Below, piece after piece: positions 35,635 to 44,755 of a stretch of 64,000 nucleotides of DNA (positions within the stretch are counted from its first letter, which is position 1; each line of letters opens with the position of its first letter). Position numbers and translations under genes: made by a program. The notes beneath the pieces are model-generated. The model was not told the DNA's origin. It searched no databases and saw nothing but the letters and a program-made list of their open reading frames with translations. The DNA lies in contig NZ_HE998571.1 of NCBI RefSeq assembly GCF_000327285.1, positions 56,149 to 120,148 of the forward strand. Direction: 5' to 3'. The DNA is from Holdemania massiliensis AP2. GTDB lineage: Bacteria > Bacillota_I > Bacilli_A > Erysipelotrichales > Erysipelotrichaceae.

Positions 35635-36510
35635 ATGACAGACTGCAAACCAATCCGATTGCTTGCCAGCGACCTGGACGGCACGTTGTATGACGATCTT
35701 CAGCATCCAGGCCAAATTTCCGCAATGAATCAAGCCGCTATCCGCCGCTGGACCGAAGCGGGCAACCGTTTTTTAATCGCTACTGGAAGACGGGCCTGCA
35801 CAAAACAGGAAATCTTCAAAAACTATCAGATTGACTGCGATATCCTTGCCTGCAATGGCGCAAAAGTTATTGTGGATAAAGAAGTGTTGTGGAATCGTGA
35901 AATCATGCCGCCGGAGCTCAGCGAGCTTTGCGATCTGTGCGAACCGTTTCGCGATGAATTGGATTTCGTCCTGGATATCGATATTGAGGAGCGCATCACT
36001 TTTCAAGCGAACAGTTTGATTCAGCAGCGTTTTCCTGACGATCTCTATCTTCAGCAGGTTCGTGACTATCTGGCCTCCGGTCAGACTGATTATCCAAACA
36101 AAATCTTCATGGTACTCAAAGATTCGGCACGTCAGGCCTTTTTCCTAGATTATCTTAGCCAGCATTTTAAAGGCCGGCTGGCCGTGACCAGCAGTGGTCT
36201 GGATCTTGTCGAAATGAGCTGCGAAGGCTGCAGTAAAGGCCGGGCTCTTTTGACCATCCTAGATCGCTTAGGTTTGGATGCAGATCAAGCGGCGGCCATT
36301 GGAGATGAACAAAATGATCTGGACATGCTGCAAAGCATTCCCTATGGTTTTGTGATGAGTTCAGCTCGTCCGGCGATCAAGGAACAGGTTCCTTATACGA
36401 TGGACTCCGTTTCCGATTTGATTGATGCCTGCCTGGCTTATAATGCCGCTTGTTTTTCAAAATCCAGTTTGGATAAAATGAACTTCCCTGCGGCGTATCG
36501 TTATCGCTGA
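35635..36510 (+). CDS. Cof-type HAD-superfamily phosphatase
   Basis: A 291-residue HAD IIB phosphatase. Motif I is ASDLDGTLYDD (nucleophile and general acid Asp), motif II is LIATGRR, motif III is the Lys in CSKGRAL, and motif IV is IGDEQNDLDML. Such enzymes hydrolyse sugar phosphates or flavin-type phosphates; the substrate is not predictable. The second of two near ATGs is chosen because GAGG lies seven to eight bases upstream of it. Confidence 0.9.
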   Translation: MTDCKPIRLLASDLDGTLYDDLQHPGQISAMNQAAIRRWTEAGNRFLIATGRRACTKQEIFKNYQIDCDILACNGAKVIVDKEVLWNREIMPPELSELCDLCEPFRDELDFVLDIDIEERITFQANSLIQQRFPDDLYLQQVRDYLASGQTDYPNKIFMVLKDSARQAFFLDYLSQHFKGRLAVTSSGLDLVEMSCEGCSKGRALLTILDRLGLDADQAAAIGDEQNDLDMLQSIPYGFVMSSARPAIKEQVPYTMDSVSDLIDACLAYNAACFSKSSLDKMNFPAAYRYR

Positions 36511-36665
36511 ACCGCATCCGTTTGTCTAATCATCATAGCTAGGGCTTGGGAATTCTTCAGGATTTTCTCAAATATCGTTTTCCGTTTTTTAAAGGATTGA
36601 AAAAGAAAGGATATATCGCTCCATGACTGAAACTTTCCTCATGGACTGATATCAAAGGTCTACCC

Positions 36666-37280
36666 ATGAAAAAGAAAACACACCGATTTGCTTTTCTGGC
36701 TTTAGCGCTGCTGCTTGCGGGCTGTCAATCCACTCCTGCTGCCGCAAAGACTTTAGCTGTCGCACCGCATTCTGTATCTGCCGATACGGAAAAGCTGCTT
36801 CAGCTGATGCCGCAGGGTTCCTCCACTTATTTCTTTGATCTGCATATCGATGATTCAATAGATGGAATTTCTGTGCAGAACTGGATCTTGGATGAAAATC
36901 ATCAGTGGCAGGATAATGGCGGCAATGGCATGAACGGGATTCTCGATCACACCGATAAACTCTTGATGATTCAGCTTTTGCCGGATCAGTCCAGCTTCTC
37001 TTGGTCCTGCGACGGCGTTTCCTCAACAACAGCGATTGGAAATGACAGCCAGGAAGACGCTTATTTTAAACCTGAATGGGGAATGCGCGGCCAAGATCGT
37101 TTGGAAGAGAAAATCGAAGTTGCCCTCAATCAGCCGATTCCCCTGCTTTTAATTCTGGAAAAAGATGCGGGTGCTGAAGGCAGCACCTCCATGTCGGTCA
37201 ACGATCTGGCGCTTGTGCTGGATCATCCAGAACAGGTGGATGCAGATCGAGCGGTATTGATCACGGTCACATTCAAATAA
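36666..37280 (+). CDS. Small lipoprotein of unknown function
   Basis: A 204-residue lipoprotein with a charged start (MKKKTHRF), a hydrophobic core and lipobox LLAGC (Cys about residue 19). The mature part is acidic, has no recognised domain and ends in a predicted beta strand. It stands alone before a strong bidirectional terminator. The ribosome site AAAGGT is modest. Confidence 0.68.
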   Translation: MKKKTHRFAFLALALLLAGCQSTPAAAKTLAVAPHSVSADTEKLLQLMPQGSSTYFFDLHIDDSIDGISVQNWILDENHQWQDNGGNGMNGILDHTDKLLMIQLLPDQSSFSWSCDGVSSTTAIGNDSQEDAYFKPEWGMRGQDRLEEKIEVALNQPIPLLLILEKDAGAEGSTSMSVNDLALVLDHPEQVDADRAVLITVTFK

Positions 37281-37427
37281 AGGCATTATTTTATCTTTAA
37301 TTTATAGTTTTTTATTTCTTCCACGCAGACAGAGCAAATTCGTATTTTCCTTTAATTAAAGGAATTTCTATTAAGTATCGATAAACCAGTTCTATTTTTG
37401 TTCGAAATCAGTCCTTTAATTTACACA

Positions 37428-37458
37428 ATAAAACTCAGCTTTCGCTGAGTTTTATTTT
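37428..37458. terminator. Bidirectional terminator, 12-bp perfect stem
   Basis: ATAAAACTCAGC pairs perfectly with GCTGAGTTTTAT around TTTC, with T's following on both strands. It serves the lipoprotein gene and the converging gene, whose stop codon lies inside the stem. Confidence 0.88.
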
Positions 37459-38732
37459 GACGTAGTATAAGTTCGCTGCTGGCGATACTCCTCCTTCGGT
37501 GAATAAGCTTTAATTTGGTGAAGCAGTTCAACCGCAGCCTCGCGCTGACAATCATCAGGGAAGGTAATCGTGATTAAAGTAAGCTGATCTCCGCAGACAA
37601 CCTGGGCAATTAATGCCGCAGGTTCATCGGCCTCCCGCTTTTTCCATCCATAGCGACATTGACCTTCTCCCGCTTCAAATTGATGAAGCTCACAGACCTC
37701 TTCAAAGCCCTTTTCAAAATAGACGGCTTTTCCCTCTTTACAGGAATAACCGCCGACCTGCCAGACGGGACAATGCGGATCACTATCATCTGTCCAAAGA
37801 TTGAGTCCGCCGTTCTCTAATTTTTCATATTCATATTTGTATTTCCCAGGCAATGTCAGTTTTACATTCCCAAAATCTTGGGTAATCTGATCCCGGCGAT
37901 ATCCGACCAGCGTATCGTATTTTAATTCAGGTACGCCTGTTAGATCCAGCGGATCACGGCCATCCAGCTGACAGAGTTTATAATAAGCCTCGATTGGAAA
38001 AGGAAGCGACCTGTCCATCATCAGCGCTTGTTCCAAATGCGAGAAAATAAAACTGTTGGTCTGCCGGTCTAGCTCGCTGCGCGAAGACGGGACAAAATAA
38101 CATTGTTCCCACAGTTCATTCAATGCACAGTTTCGATGATACAGGGCGTCCTTGAGCGGATTTTTCCAGATGAAGAAATCCTCTGCGAAAGCTTCAACAG
38201 CTTCATCCTCCAACATCTCGGCCAGCTGCCGCATCGAAAAACGTCCCATATGCGTAATAACCGTGCCGGGAATTTCTCTCGGCATATAATTATTTAAATC
38301 CCAGCACAGACACAAACTCGTGTATTCCTCTTCTTCCAGCTGATGAACAGGGATCTCTGTTAACATTTCCAGCCAGGCATAAAAGTGATCCTCCAGCATT
38401 TTCTTATAATCGTGATAAACCATATATTCAGCTTCATCTTCAAACACAAGTTCCAGATCAAGCCGATCCGCCAGTGTTTCAACAAAATCCGCTGCCGCTT
38501 TATGCAGCCCTGGGCCTGCAGGGGTCGTTATGCACTCCCCTTCCATTTTCCATTGAGGTCCGTCTTCCTGCTCAAACTGAATTTCCATTATTCCAAGCGG
38601 GCAAAACATAACGCTGATTCCCTGTTCGTCGGGAAAGGCCTGAAAATTTCTCTGTTCCGCTAATTCCTGGATTTCTTCTTTTGCTTCATTCAGATCCTGG
38701 ATATGAGTCTCAAATGCTAATCGGATACTCAT
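37452..38732 (-). CDS. Uncharacterised cytoplasmic protein
   Basis: A 426-residue soluble, acidic protein without signal peptide or recognised motif. The N-terminal 100 residues look alpha/beta, the middle is helical and rich in Leu/Glu/Trp, and the last 130 have strand-like composition (KLTLPGKYKYEYEKL and following). AAGGAGG lies well before the ATG at 38730-38732; an earlier in-frame start lacks one. Function unknown. Confidence 0.65.
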   Translation of the reverse strand: MSIRLAFETHIQDLNEAKEEIQELAEQRNFQAFPDEQGISVMFCPLGIMEIQFEQEDGPQWKMEGECITTPAGPGLHKAAADFVETLADRLDLELVFEDEAEYMVYHDYKKMLEDHFYAWLEMLTEIPVHQLEEEEYTSLCLCWDLNNYMPREIPGTVITHMGRFSMRQLAEMLEDEAVEAFAEDFFIWKNPLKDALYHRNCALNELWEQCYFVPSSRSELDRQTNSFIFSHLEQALMMDRSLPFPIEAYYKLCQLDGRDPLDLTGVPELKYDTLVGYRRDQITQDFGNVKLTLPGKYKYEYEKLENGGLNLWTDDSDPHCPVWQVGGYSCKEGKAVYFEKGFEEVCELHQFEAGEGQCRYGWKKREADEPAALIAQVVCGDQLTLITITFPDDCQREAAVELLHQIKAYSPKEEYRQQRTYTTSK

Positions 38733-38792
38733 GACCGGCACCTCCTTTTTCTCATTATAGCATATTCCTAATGCCCTACAGTCTGCCAAAAC

Positions 38793-38847
38793 AAAAGAGA
38801 ACCGCAGTCTTCTCCCTCCGTACTCTGTTGAAGACGTTCGATTCTCT
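38793..38847 (-). terminator. Probable intrinsic terminator of the 134-residue gene
   Basis: Minus strand AGAGAA..TTCTCT outer stem with inner GTCTTC/GAAGAC, followed by TTTTGTTTT. Confidence 0.55.
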
Positions 38848-38865
38848 CTTCTTTATTTTCTTCAA

Positions 38866-39270
38866 TTACGCGTTTTTTCCGATAACAAAAGCATAGGCGC
38901 AGCCTGCTTTCAGATCCAGCTGCGAATAAATCTGATTCATTTCCATAAAATCCTCTGTTGGAATATAGATAACATCTTCCCATGTCAGCTGCGGGTTGTG
39001 ACAAACCAGGAAATCCTCAACTGCGATACGATGATCATGAACTCCGACAATGGTAATGTAACAGGATGTTTCATCAAGCGCATTCCATCCGGCTAACAGA
39101 TCTTTCTTCGGCAGCGGTTCCTTGTATAGAAACAACAAATATTCTGAACCGTCACGTCCGCCATAATAAAAGGAATGTCCGATAAAAACATTGTTGGTTT
39201 CATCTTTGTAGAGCAATACGATCCGTTCAAATTCATCCAAACTCGTCTTAATCCGAAATGTTTCAATCAT
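38866..39270 (-). CDS. Small uncharacterised protein
   Basis: A 134-residue soluble protein, rich in aromatic and acidic residues. It has no signal peptide and no family that I recognise. GAGAGGTGA precedes the ATG. It is transcribed alone toward the larger uncharacterised gene. Confidence 0.6.
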   Translation of the reverse strand: MIETFRIKTSLDEFERIVLLYKDETNNVFIGHSFYYGGRDGSEYLLFLYKEPLPKKDLLAGWNALDETSCYITIVGVHDHRIAVEDFLVCHNPQLTWEDVIYIPTEDFMEMNQIYSQLDLKAGCAYAFVIGKNA

Positions 39271-39454
39271 GCATGATCACCTCTCATGTTCAGTATAGAT
39301 AGCCTTCTCCAAAAGCTCAACACTAAGTTTCCGAGTTTACTAAACCTGAACAAGAACAGTATTTTTGTGTTCTATTTCGATATCAACGCTACCCCTTTTC
39401 CACAGGTGCTGATAAAATGAAGGAAAGTCCAATCCTTTCAGGCAGGTGAAGATC

Positions 39455-40039
39455 ATGACGAAAAGAAAAATAGGAATTCTTGCACTACTTGTTCTCTGCC
39501 TATTTTTCTTAGTGTATCGCAGCATATACATAAAGCGCGTTCAACTTTCCTCCTCTCAACATCCTTGTACCTGATTAAGCGTGGATGAAAAACCGCTGCT
39601 GTTCCTGAATCTTAACCGACAGTTTGTCTTTGACAGTGAATATAAAATTTTAAACTCTCAGTTGCAAGTGAAATCTTATCTTCCAGGATTAGCAATTTTT
39701 TCTGAGCCGATCAGTCAGATTTCTGATTATTGGGTCAACCTTGATGATCATGGATTTTCGTATTATTTTAGTGTGCTGGAGCAGCAGCGTGACATCGTTC
39801 CTAGCTGCCAGTTCGCATTCGTGTCCGATGAACATGAAAAAGAGTTAATCCGGCAAAATAACAATGTCCGCTGGTTTCAACAAGATGAACTGGCTAACAA
39901 TCCATCCTCAAAAATTCAATTCTATCGTATCTGGACATTACAGACAGACACTTTGGAAATCGCAGTCCGTTGTCCTGATTTTATGCTTGAGCTTGTTCTA
40001 CCTGCTGTGGAAGCTACGTTTAATCGCTTGGCAAAATAA
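39455..40039 (+). pseudogene. Small membrane-anchored protein, interrupted by TGA
   Basis: The frame starts MTKRKIGILALLVLCLFF (a membrane anchor), reaches TGA at 39572-39574 (codon 40) and continues in the same frame for 155 more codons. The whole aligns with the intact gene at 49.5-50.1 kb: PACLWLKTDSSPFLFL there against HPCT-stop-LSVDEKPLLFL here, so the TGA falls exactly on a Trp. The C-terminal halves also match (RIWTLQTDTLEIAV against RVWQMRSSEVEITI). AGGTGA precedes the start. Most likely a TGG-to-TGA nonsense mutation. Confidence 0.75.
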
Positions 40040-40119
40040 AGTTAGAAAATCCATTTATTTTATAGAACTCTGCCTATTCAGGCATTTAAAATACAATTAA
40101 TATTAGATTAATACACAAA

Positions 40120-40846
40120 TTAACGTATTAATTTTAAATTATACTCTGGAATAAAAAATGCGCAAGTGCTGAGCACGGCAACGCGGTTTTCGTTTTGAAT
40201 GGAATTTAATTGGGTATTGAGTATCTCTGCCTGTGAGGGAGGCATATCATCCTCAGGATCACCCACGACAAGCCATGCCTTGCTTATATTTTGCCTGATA
40301 ACAATATTGCAATCTTCTTTTTGTTGCGGCAAATTTACGATAATCATGATTTCGGTTTTCCCTGTTTACACGCGCCTTATACGTTCCTGCACTTAGTTCA
40401 TTCAGTGTAGCATTGTAAGTGTTAAAGTTCAGATCCGGAATGGAAGTCATGTGATAAAAGGCTTCCACCATCGGGTAATTGATGTAAAGCTTTCCGACAT
40501 CAGACGATTCCACAAAGTACTTCGCCATGTGACGGATCTTCTCTGGGGTAAATCCAAAATCATGCGGATCAAGATCAAAAATCAAAAGAATATCAGAATA
40601 GGATTCGTCAAACAATGTCTTTTTCACCAGATCAGGTTCACGTGATTTGAGCAGCTGAAGCAAGTCCATATCATCGGGATCGTTGTCCTCAAACATCTCT
40701 TTATACAACGTGTAGATATTCGTACAGTAAGAAACAATCTCATATTTGAAATCAATCTGGTAAATAGAGAACAAGCGTTCCATTAAAGCAACGTCTGTCT
40801 TTGCTCCTTCCACTAACACCAGAATTTTTCGCTTCTTTTCAGCCAT
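40120..40846 (-). pseudogene. RloB-like TOPRIM protein, frameshifted near the C-terminus
   Basis: The N-terminal 175 residues have the RloB layout: ILVLVEGAKTD (TOPRIM Glu), LLIFDLDPHD (Asp-x-Asp) and MVEAFYHM. The frame ends early (..QAKYKQGMACRG). The next frame supplies the missing family end: CNIVIRQNISKAW..VLSTCAFFIPEYNLKLI, stopping at 40120. The switch point is a run of five bases (plus-strand T at 40318-40322); four would restore the frame. It overlaps the AAA15 gene. RloB-type proteins pair with RloA/AAA15 ATPases in anti-phage loci (AbiL is similar). Confidence 0.75.
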
Positions 40847-41945
40847 TAAATTCACCACTCATATAGAGTTTCTCCAGATTGTGACCTTCACGAAGCTCCC
40901 GATCCGTAGCATTGGCAAAGGATGTAAGTCCATCCCTAGTCAGAATGAAGTAGCAGTCTGGACGCATAATGCGATTAGAAAGCAGGTTTGTATTGTGGGA
41001 AGTGAGCACAACCTGAAAATCAGGCTGTTGCTCTAAAAGTTGAACCAGTATTTCAGCCAGTTCATAATGATAAAAAGCATCAAATTCATCAATAAACATC
41101 AAGGAGACATCTGTAGCAGTCTTGTTCCAATAAAAAAATGTGTAAAGGGCTCTTGTGCCACTGGATGCCGCCTTAAAAAACGGCAATGGTTTATTCGTAT
41201 CAAAATATAAACGTTTTATTCCGTCAGTATCCTTTTTAGCGATCAAATTTTCCTGAAGTCCCGCTTTGTGCAGAAAAGACTCCAGCTCTTTCACCCGATT
41301 CCCTTCAAAGATAAAATCAAAATAATCTTTGCTATTTGACTTATAACCAATGTAGCAATTCTCATCCAAACTGCGGAACCAGAGCATATGCGATACAAAT
41401 CCCTGCATCTGATAAAGCGGATGATTCTGAGCCAAAGCCGTATTGGCAATGACATATTTCAGAATAGAATCTGTACCGCGAAAGGAGAGATTCAACGTCG
41501 TGGTCAAAGCCTCAAGGCCAGACAAATCGCCGCGCATATCTTCGTAATCGTAAGTGAAAATCCGCTTGTTATCAATGGCAACGGATTCGTAAACAAGCGT
41601 CTGCTTGTCATTCTTACGGTATCGATAATCCACCTCACCGCTGTCAAATGTAAAAACATAATGAAACTCAGCGTAACCAGCCTTGTTGTTGACATTCAAA
41701 TAATAATCATACAAGCCTGGTGTTACATTGTTTGTTGTAAGGTGAGAAACAATATCAAAAAGAGCCAGACCTAAATTGGACTTACCAACAGAGTTTTTAC
41801 CATAAATGATCAACTTGCTGAGCAAACCCTTGGCAACACAAGAATTGTTGAATTTGTAATCACGGATGTCAGAAAAATCCAACTGAATGGTATTATCAAA
41901 GTTTTTAAAACCTGTGACCTCGAACAGCTTTAACATTGTGTTCAC
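40839..41945 (-). CDS. AAA15-family (RloA-like) ATPase, putative phage defence
   Basis: A 368-residue ABC/SMC-like ATPase of the AAA15/OLD type. The N-terminus has the typical VTGFKNFDNTIQLDFSD strand. Walker A is IIYGKNSVGKSN (about residue 50), the Walker B region is MFIDEFDAFYHYELAEI, and the H-switch is VVLTSHNTNLL. There is no nuclease domain of its own; the overlapping next gene encodes the TOPRIM partner. The pair resembles RloAB/AbiL-type defence modules. It is led by a good promoter and two palindromes. Confidence 0.85.
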   Translation of the reverse strand: MNTMLKLFEVTGFKNFDNTIQLDFSDIRDYKFNNSCVAKGLLSKLIIYGKNSVGKSNLGLALFDIVSHLTTNNVTPGLYDYYLNVNNKAGYAEFHYVFTFDSGEVDYRYRKNDKQTLVYESVAIDNKRIFTYDYEDMRGDLSGLEALTTTLNLSFRGTDSILKYVIANTALAQNHPLYQMQGFVSHMLWFRSLDENCYIGYKSNSKDYFDFIFEGNRVKELESFLHKAGLQENLIAKKDTDGIKRLYFDTNKPLPFFKAASSGTRALYTFFYWNKTATDVSLMFIDEFDAFYHYELAEILVQLLEQQPDFQVVLTSHNTNLLSNRIMRPDCYFILTRDGLTSFANATDRELREGHNLEKLYMSGEFNG

Positions 41946-41959
41946 CTTCCTTCACTAGT

Positions 41960-41988
41960 ATTATACTCATGTTGGAGAATCGAATCAA
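41960..41988 (-). promoter_or_regulatory. Promoter of the AAA15-RloB pair
   Basis: Minus strand TTGATT (41983-41988), 17-bp spacer, TATAAT (41960-41965). Confidence 0.75.
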
Positions 41989-41995
41989 CAATTCC

Positions 41996-42031
41996 CGTAA
42001 TTTAATTACGGATGTTCTGTAATTAAATTAC
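41996..42031. promoter_or_regulatory. Two tandem AATT-type palindromes, candidate operators
   Basis: CGTAATTTAATTACG (41996-42010) and GTAATTAAATTAC (42019-42031) are near-identical perfect palindromes. Their centres are 22 bp apart, about two helical turns, and they sit directly upstream of the -35 of the defence operon. This is the signature of cooperative binding by a dimeric regulator. No regulator gene is adjacent. The rest of the gap to 42276 is AT-rich with nothing recognised. Confidence 0.7.
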
Positions 42032-42276
42032 GTCACAACAAAGCATGAGGACATACCGTCAGAAAATTGAATTATTTAATAATATATCGGAAGAGTTCTT
42101 CCTATTCAATTGTTCAAAAAACTATAAACGTTAGATTTCACTAAAACGTTAAGGGAATCTGATTGTTTTTTCTTTCTTGTTTAATAATAAAGTTTCCCCA
42201 AAAGTTCAACCTTTTTTTTAATTTTAACAAATTAGATATAGCTTCTGTCTTCCCTGCCTTCAACCTAGTTGTAATT

Positions 42277-44199
42277 CTATTCCTCCATACCATGATTCAT
42301 TTTTAAACAAAGTTTATGGATAAACTGCTTGAAATCCTTGGAGGCTGCTAAATCCATGACCGCCTGCGATTCGCTGAAAATCTCCACAAGCTGATCAAAA
42401 ATTTCAGAAAACAATCGTCGGGATTTTTCGCTAATTCCTAGCAAGGCCACAATATAAACTGTTTTTGAATCCCACTTCATTCCTGCTTCGTTGATGGCAA
42501 TAAAAATAAAATTATGCTGAATATCCTTGGAAAGGGTGTGAGGAATCGCTACTAAATTATAAGCAGTACTCGACATCTTTTCGCGGGCCATTACCTCGGT
42601 ATAAAAATGACTGGAACCATAACCAAGGTGTTCTAAATCTTTGCACATTCGTTTCAATAGTTCAGCTTTTGGCATTTTGGGAACTGCATTATAAAATAAT
42701 CGTGCATCAAAGAATTCCATCAGCTGACTTTTTAACAACTCTCCCTGTTTCTGCTTAATCATTTTATCCAGCCTATCACTTAGCGCTATCATATCTCCTG
42801 CAGTTAAAAAAGGATGCAAAACCAAGGCATCAGGAACCCCTGGCAATTCAGTCATCGAAAGTGTTAATTCTGCAGGATGACGGCTGGGATCAAAATCATT
42901 AATTGATACCGCAGATTGAATGATCAGCTGATCATCAAACTGACTGCGTATTTTATTGATAATCTGGATATATTGAGCATAATAGTCAGCATAGACAAAA
43001 CAGCAGCTGACTTTCATTTTGCCTTTTCCATTGCTTTCAAAGTAAGAACCAATGTGCAAAGCAATATAAGCAATTTCATGTTCATTGATTTCAAGCTGAG
43101 CGGTCTTGCTTAAATACTGCGCAATACTGACTGAAATGTCATAGATCAGCGGATAGGAGAGCTTGATTTCATCTGTCAGCGGATTATTAATCTGATAGTG
43201 ATGTTCCGCACGAAAAAACAAGTTTTGAATATGAATCGCAAACTTGGCAATGAAGTCCTCAGAAAAGGGTTCTAAGCAATAATGATCCTCAACCTGTTTT
43301 ACTGCCTTCTGTGCTTGTTCAATATAACGTTGCTCAATGAAATTCTGAATGTTTTGGGCATTGATTTTTTCATGATCAATCTGTGTCGTATTGTTGGTAA
43401 TAACCAATGTCAGATGATACAGCTCTGCGGCATTGAGCTCTTTATTAAACTCCCGAAACAGATAGGCAGCAATCGCTACTGCCGCCTGATATCCCGGCTG
43501 CGTTTCAACCTTTTTTAAATCAACATGCTCTTGCAATGGATGTCCACTGCGGACACGATCAATCATAATGATAAGATGCAAGGTTATCACATTTAAAGCA
43601 TAATCATTGGTAAAGATGCCACATTCATCAAAAATATTACGAATTGCTGATCGGAATCCCCAGATTTGATAATGAAATGTCAGCAAGTCAATTTCCTCGT
43701 TAAAGACAAAATGATTACCTATTGCTTGACTGATCAGCTGACTCATTAATTTGCGCTTATCTGTTTCTTCTCCGTATATCCGCACTGTATTTTGGGAACG
43801 AACCAGATCCAAAGAAATCACTTTCAGCTTCTCTTTAAGCAGCCTCAGATCATTTTCAATCGTTGTCATGCTGACATAAAGTGTATCCGCTACATCATAA
43901 ATAAGAAGCTCTTCATTGATCAGCAATTCCTGAAGCAAATAATTCTGGCGGGCAGAGGGTGTATCTACCCGCTGACGTTTTGTTAGCTGATAGTTTCGAT
44001 AAGCTTTTTGACAAAGCTGATACCCCTTATCGCTGGAAAGAATGACTGGAACAGACAAGCCGTCATTGACTGCCGCAACATATTTGCGGATTTGACGCGT
44101 GGATACGCCCAATAAACCAGCCAAAGTTGCTGCTGAAACCCAACTATCTGATTTGCTTTTCAGTAATTCCAACATCTGGGATGACCGTGATTCCTTCAT
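42277..44199 (-). CDS. PRD-domain transcriptional regulator, LicR/MtlR type
   Basis: A 640-residue regulator. The DNA-binding part has HTH_11 (residues 5-60, GVSTRQIRKYVAAV) and an Mga-like HTH (about 85-150, VSMTTIENDLRLL). Two PTS regulation domains (about 175-270 and 285-395) contain conserved His in VITLHLIIMIDR, YHLTLVI, FAIHIQNLFFR and YIALHIGSYFE. An EIIB-like domain (about 400-490) and an EIIA-like domain (about 500-640, VAIPHTLSK) follow. It is divergent from a Lac-type PTS operon, which it should activate in response to sugar uptake and HPr phosphorylation. Confidence 0.9.
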   Translation of the reverse strand: MKESRSSQMLELLKSKSDSWVSAATLAGLLGVSTRQIRKYVAAVNDGLSVPVILSSDKGYQLCQKAYRNYQLTKRQRVDTPSARQNYLLQELLINEELLIYDVADTLYVSMTTIENDLRLLKEKLKVISLDLVRSQNTVRIYGEETDKRKLMSQLISQAIGNHFVFNEEIDLLTFHYQIWGFRSAIRNIFDECGIFTNDYALNVITLHLIIMIDRVRSGHPLQEHVDLKKVETQPGYQAAVAIAAYLFREFNKELNAAELYHLTLVITNNTTQIDHEKINAQNIQNFIEQRYIEQAQKAVKQVEDHYCLEPFSEDFIAKFAIHIQNLFFRAEHHYQINNPLTDEIKLSYPLIYDISVSIAQYLSKTAQLEINEHEIAYIALHIGSYFESNGKGKMKVSCCFVYADYYAQYIQIINKIRSQFDDQLIIQSAVSINDFDPSRHPAELTLSMTELPGVPDALVLHPFLTAGDMIALSDRLDKMIKQKQGELLKSQLMEFFDARLFYNAVPKMPKAELLKRMCKDLEHLGYGSSHFYTEVMAREKMSSTAYNLVAIPHTLSKDIQHNFIFIAINEAGMKWDSKTVYIVALLGISEKSRRLFSEIFDQLVEIFSESQAVMDLAASKDFKQFIHKLCLKMNHGMEE

Positions 44200-44292
44200 T
44201 GTCGCTTTCCCACCTTCCTCTGCCTTTAAGTATAAATAAAACCGTTCAATAAATAAAACAAAAGTAGTTCCTAATCCCAGGAACTTAAGCTA

Positions 44293-44310
44293 TTTGTAAT
44301 CTTTTACAAA
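44293..44310. promoter_or_regulatory. Inverted repeat TTTGTAA-4-TTACAAA upstream of PTS operon
   Basis: A perfect 7+7 bp dyad in the divergent region between regulator and PTS genes, a likely site for the LicR-type protein. Nearby CTTGAAAAGA occurs twice (about 44333 and 44401) with an inverted CTTCTCAAG between them. No strong -35/-10 pair is evident, as expected for an activated promoter. Confidence 0.45.
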
Positions 44311-44425
44311 ATAATTTAAAGTATGCTTGAACTTGAAAAGAATCCAAGCTTCTCAAGTTTCATTCTGCAATCGGCCGATTGCCTGAAAACAAAATCTAAA
44401 CTTGAAAAGATGAAGGAGGAAAATG

Positions 44426-44755
44426 ATGTTTAATCTTTTATTGGTTTGTGGTACAGGAGCGTCCAGTGGATTTATGGCCAAAAATATCCGCAAAGCAGCC
44501 AAAGAAGAAAATCTGGAAATCAACGTCAAGGCTCGAAGTGATTCTGAAATCGAGGAATATATTGACTCGATTGACCTTTTGCTCGTCGGTCCGCATTTAC
44601 GTTATATGTTGAATGACCTGAATCAGATCGCTGCCCCTTACCATGTCCCTGTTCGGATCATCGATGATCGAGCTTATGGAGCGCTGGATGGTAAAGCTGT
44701 ACTCCATTTTGCTTTAGACTGCCTCAAAGAAGAAAAGAAAGGAGTCAACTCATGA
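44426..44755 (+). CDS. PTS lactose/cellobiose-family IIB component
   Basis: A 109-residue PTS IIB of the lactose/cellobiose family. The phosphorylated Cys is in LLVCGTGASSGF (about residue 8), and LLLVGPHLRYML closes the active-site loop. It passes phosphate from IIA to the incoming sugar. The second ATG of a pair is chosen because AAGGAGG is better spaced. It overlaps the IIC gene by four bases. Confidence 0.92.
   Translation: MFNLLLVCGTGASSGFMAKNIRKAAKEENLEINVKARSDSEIEEYIDSIDLLLVGPHLRYMLNDLNQIAAPYHVPVRIIDDRAYGALDGKAVLHFALDCLKEEKKGVNS

Noticed and set aside
35871..35879. Perfect DnaA box TGTGGATAA
   Set aside because: A single copy within the HAD phosphatase coding sequence, with no cluster or AT-rich unwinding region nearby, so it is not an origin.
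36652..37029. 125-codon minus-strand open frame
   Set aside because: Antisense to the lipoprotein gene with signal peptide and lipobox; Arg/Ser-rich shadow composition.
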